Source: Niallia sp. XMNu-256
GTDB taxonomy: Bacteria > Bacillota > Bacilli > Bacillales > Cytobacillaceae
Direction of reading: 5' to 3'
Length of the DNA: 64,000 nucleotides
NCBI RefSeq assembly: GCF_036670015.1
Contig: NZ_CP137636.1
Span: 2,396,501 to 2,460,500 of the forward strand
Each line of letters opens with the position of its first letter. The stretch's first letter is position 1. The translations under genes and the position numbers were made by a program. Below are positions 63,488-64,000 of the stretch, piece after piece. The notes under the pieces were generated by a model, which was given only the letters and a program-made list of their open reading frames with translations, was not told the DNA's origin and did not search any database.

Positions 63488-64000
63488 GTGGAAAAAGTAG
63501 GTAGAAATGACTTGTGTCCATGTGGGAGCGGAAAAAAATATAAGAAATGTTGTGGGGAAAGCAATGTTATTTCCATAGAATCCTTACTGGATAAAGAATT
63601 AAGAGATTTGCAGGTTGATATAATTGATTTTGCCGTAAATACTTATGAAGAGGAGATGAATAATTTCCTAGCCCAACGGCTATCAGAATTGTTCATTCCC
63701 GAAGAAGCTCTTGAAATGTTTCACTTTTTTACCGTATCCTGGTATATCACTTCGATTGAAATAGAAGGAAAAACAATCTTAGAACAGTACATTGATAAAA
63801 ATAGTTATAAGTGGACTCGTAGAAGAATAAAGGATATTTTACTATCATGGAAAAAAACAAAACCTATCATTGCCATCGTGCAAGATCAAAATGAAAGCAA
63901 GCTTTTAACACTAGAAGACATCTTCACTAATGATATATATAAGGTAAAAGTGCTCGATGATGACCATCCAGTAGAAACGGATGGAATTGTAATTGGCACC
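63488..64000 (+). CDS. SEC-C motif protein, cut by the window end
   Basis: The first 171 codons are visible, open to the window edge. The N-terminal [20 protein letters not shown] is a zinc-binding SEC-C motif, as at the end of SecA and in many stand-alone proteins. After it comes a mainly helical domain ([30 protein letters not shown]) and then strands ([22 protein letters not shown]). It starts at GTG, 7 nt after GAGGATG. SEC-C proteins outside SecA are poorly understood; the zinc site is certain, the function is not. Confidence 0.85.
   Translation, partial: MEKVGRNDLCPCGSGKKYKKCCGESNVISIESLLDKELRDLQVDIIDFAVNTYEEEMNNFLAQRLSELFIPEEALEMFHFFTVSWYITSIEIEGKTILEQYIDKNSYKWTRRRIKDILLSWKKTKPIIAIVQDQNESKLLTLEDIFTNDIYKVKVLDDDHPVETDGIVIGT

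Overview
The window is a low-GC, Gram-positive, endospore-former-type chromosome, most like a Bacillaceae species (Bacillus sensu lato). The evidence is strong AGGAGG-type ribosome binding sites, TTG and GTG starts, U-tract terminators, a tandem glycine riboswitch, a purine riboswitch, a BirA-type operator before bioY, a KinB-like kinase, and many Bacillus families (AmpS, YtsJ, YfiBC, DUF1450, PbuG, split GcvPA/GcvPB). I saw no rRNA, tRNA, CRISPR array or prophage.

Layout. 1-10 kb: a membrane protein, truncated haemoglobin, catalase, small thiol and acetyltransferase genes, an OsmC protein, a two-gene chromate transporter, BioY, DinB, a membrane phosphoesterase and a haemolysin-III protein. 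10-20 kb: DUF1450, an AEC permease, a secreted alpha-carbonic anhydrase, an HpcH-type aldolase, an aromatic-acid MFS permease, an aldo/keto reductase and a marR-MFS unit with two matching operators. 20-30 kb: a heterodimeric ABC exporter with a nonsense codon in one subunit, malic enzyme, a frameshifted ampS, a prs paralogue and a flavodoxin-less CysJ. 30-42 kb: ctaB, an unknown 372-residue protein, TatD, an HprK paralogue, isochorismatase, an Eis-like acetyltransferase, a tnpB element with its right-end hairpin, and riboswitch-controlled pbuG. 42-53 kb: a DsbA/FrnE protein with TGA at the first active-site Cys position, Nudix, SDR, and the operon gcvT-gcvH-gcvPA-gcvPB-fhs-folD-fchA behind a glycine riboswitch. 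53-64 kb: an MFS exporter, a SAICAR-synthetase paralogue, a broken MOSC gene, a sensor kinase, a DRE-TIM aldolase, an MFS permease, a collagen-like protein, a decayed alanine symporter and a SEC-C protein cut by the window edge.

How genes work together. The gcv-fhs-folD-fchA operon reads as a glycine-to-formate route. Glycine cleavage gives methylene-THF, FolD oxidises it, FchA hydrolyses methenyl-THF, and Fhs can run in reverse to make ATP. FolD has lost the Lys (Ile52) and Gln (Phe96) used for cyclohydrolase activity, which would explain why fchA is in the operon.

Most notable: (1) the TGA codon in the UxxC position of the FrnE-like protein, either selenocysteine or a recent nonsense mutation; (2) at least four dispersed copies (5.3, 17.5, 35.6 and 55.1 kb) of a 155-205 bp structured element resembling HEARO/IscB-type omega RNA, with no iscB in the window; (3) the folD/fchA pairing; (4) several fresh gene lesions: TAA in yfiB, TAA in the MOSC gene, an 8-bp duplication in ampS, and a decayed AGCS symporter. 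The other lesions make the selenocysteine reading less certain.
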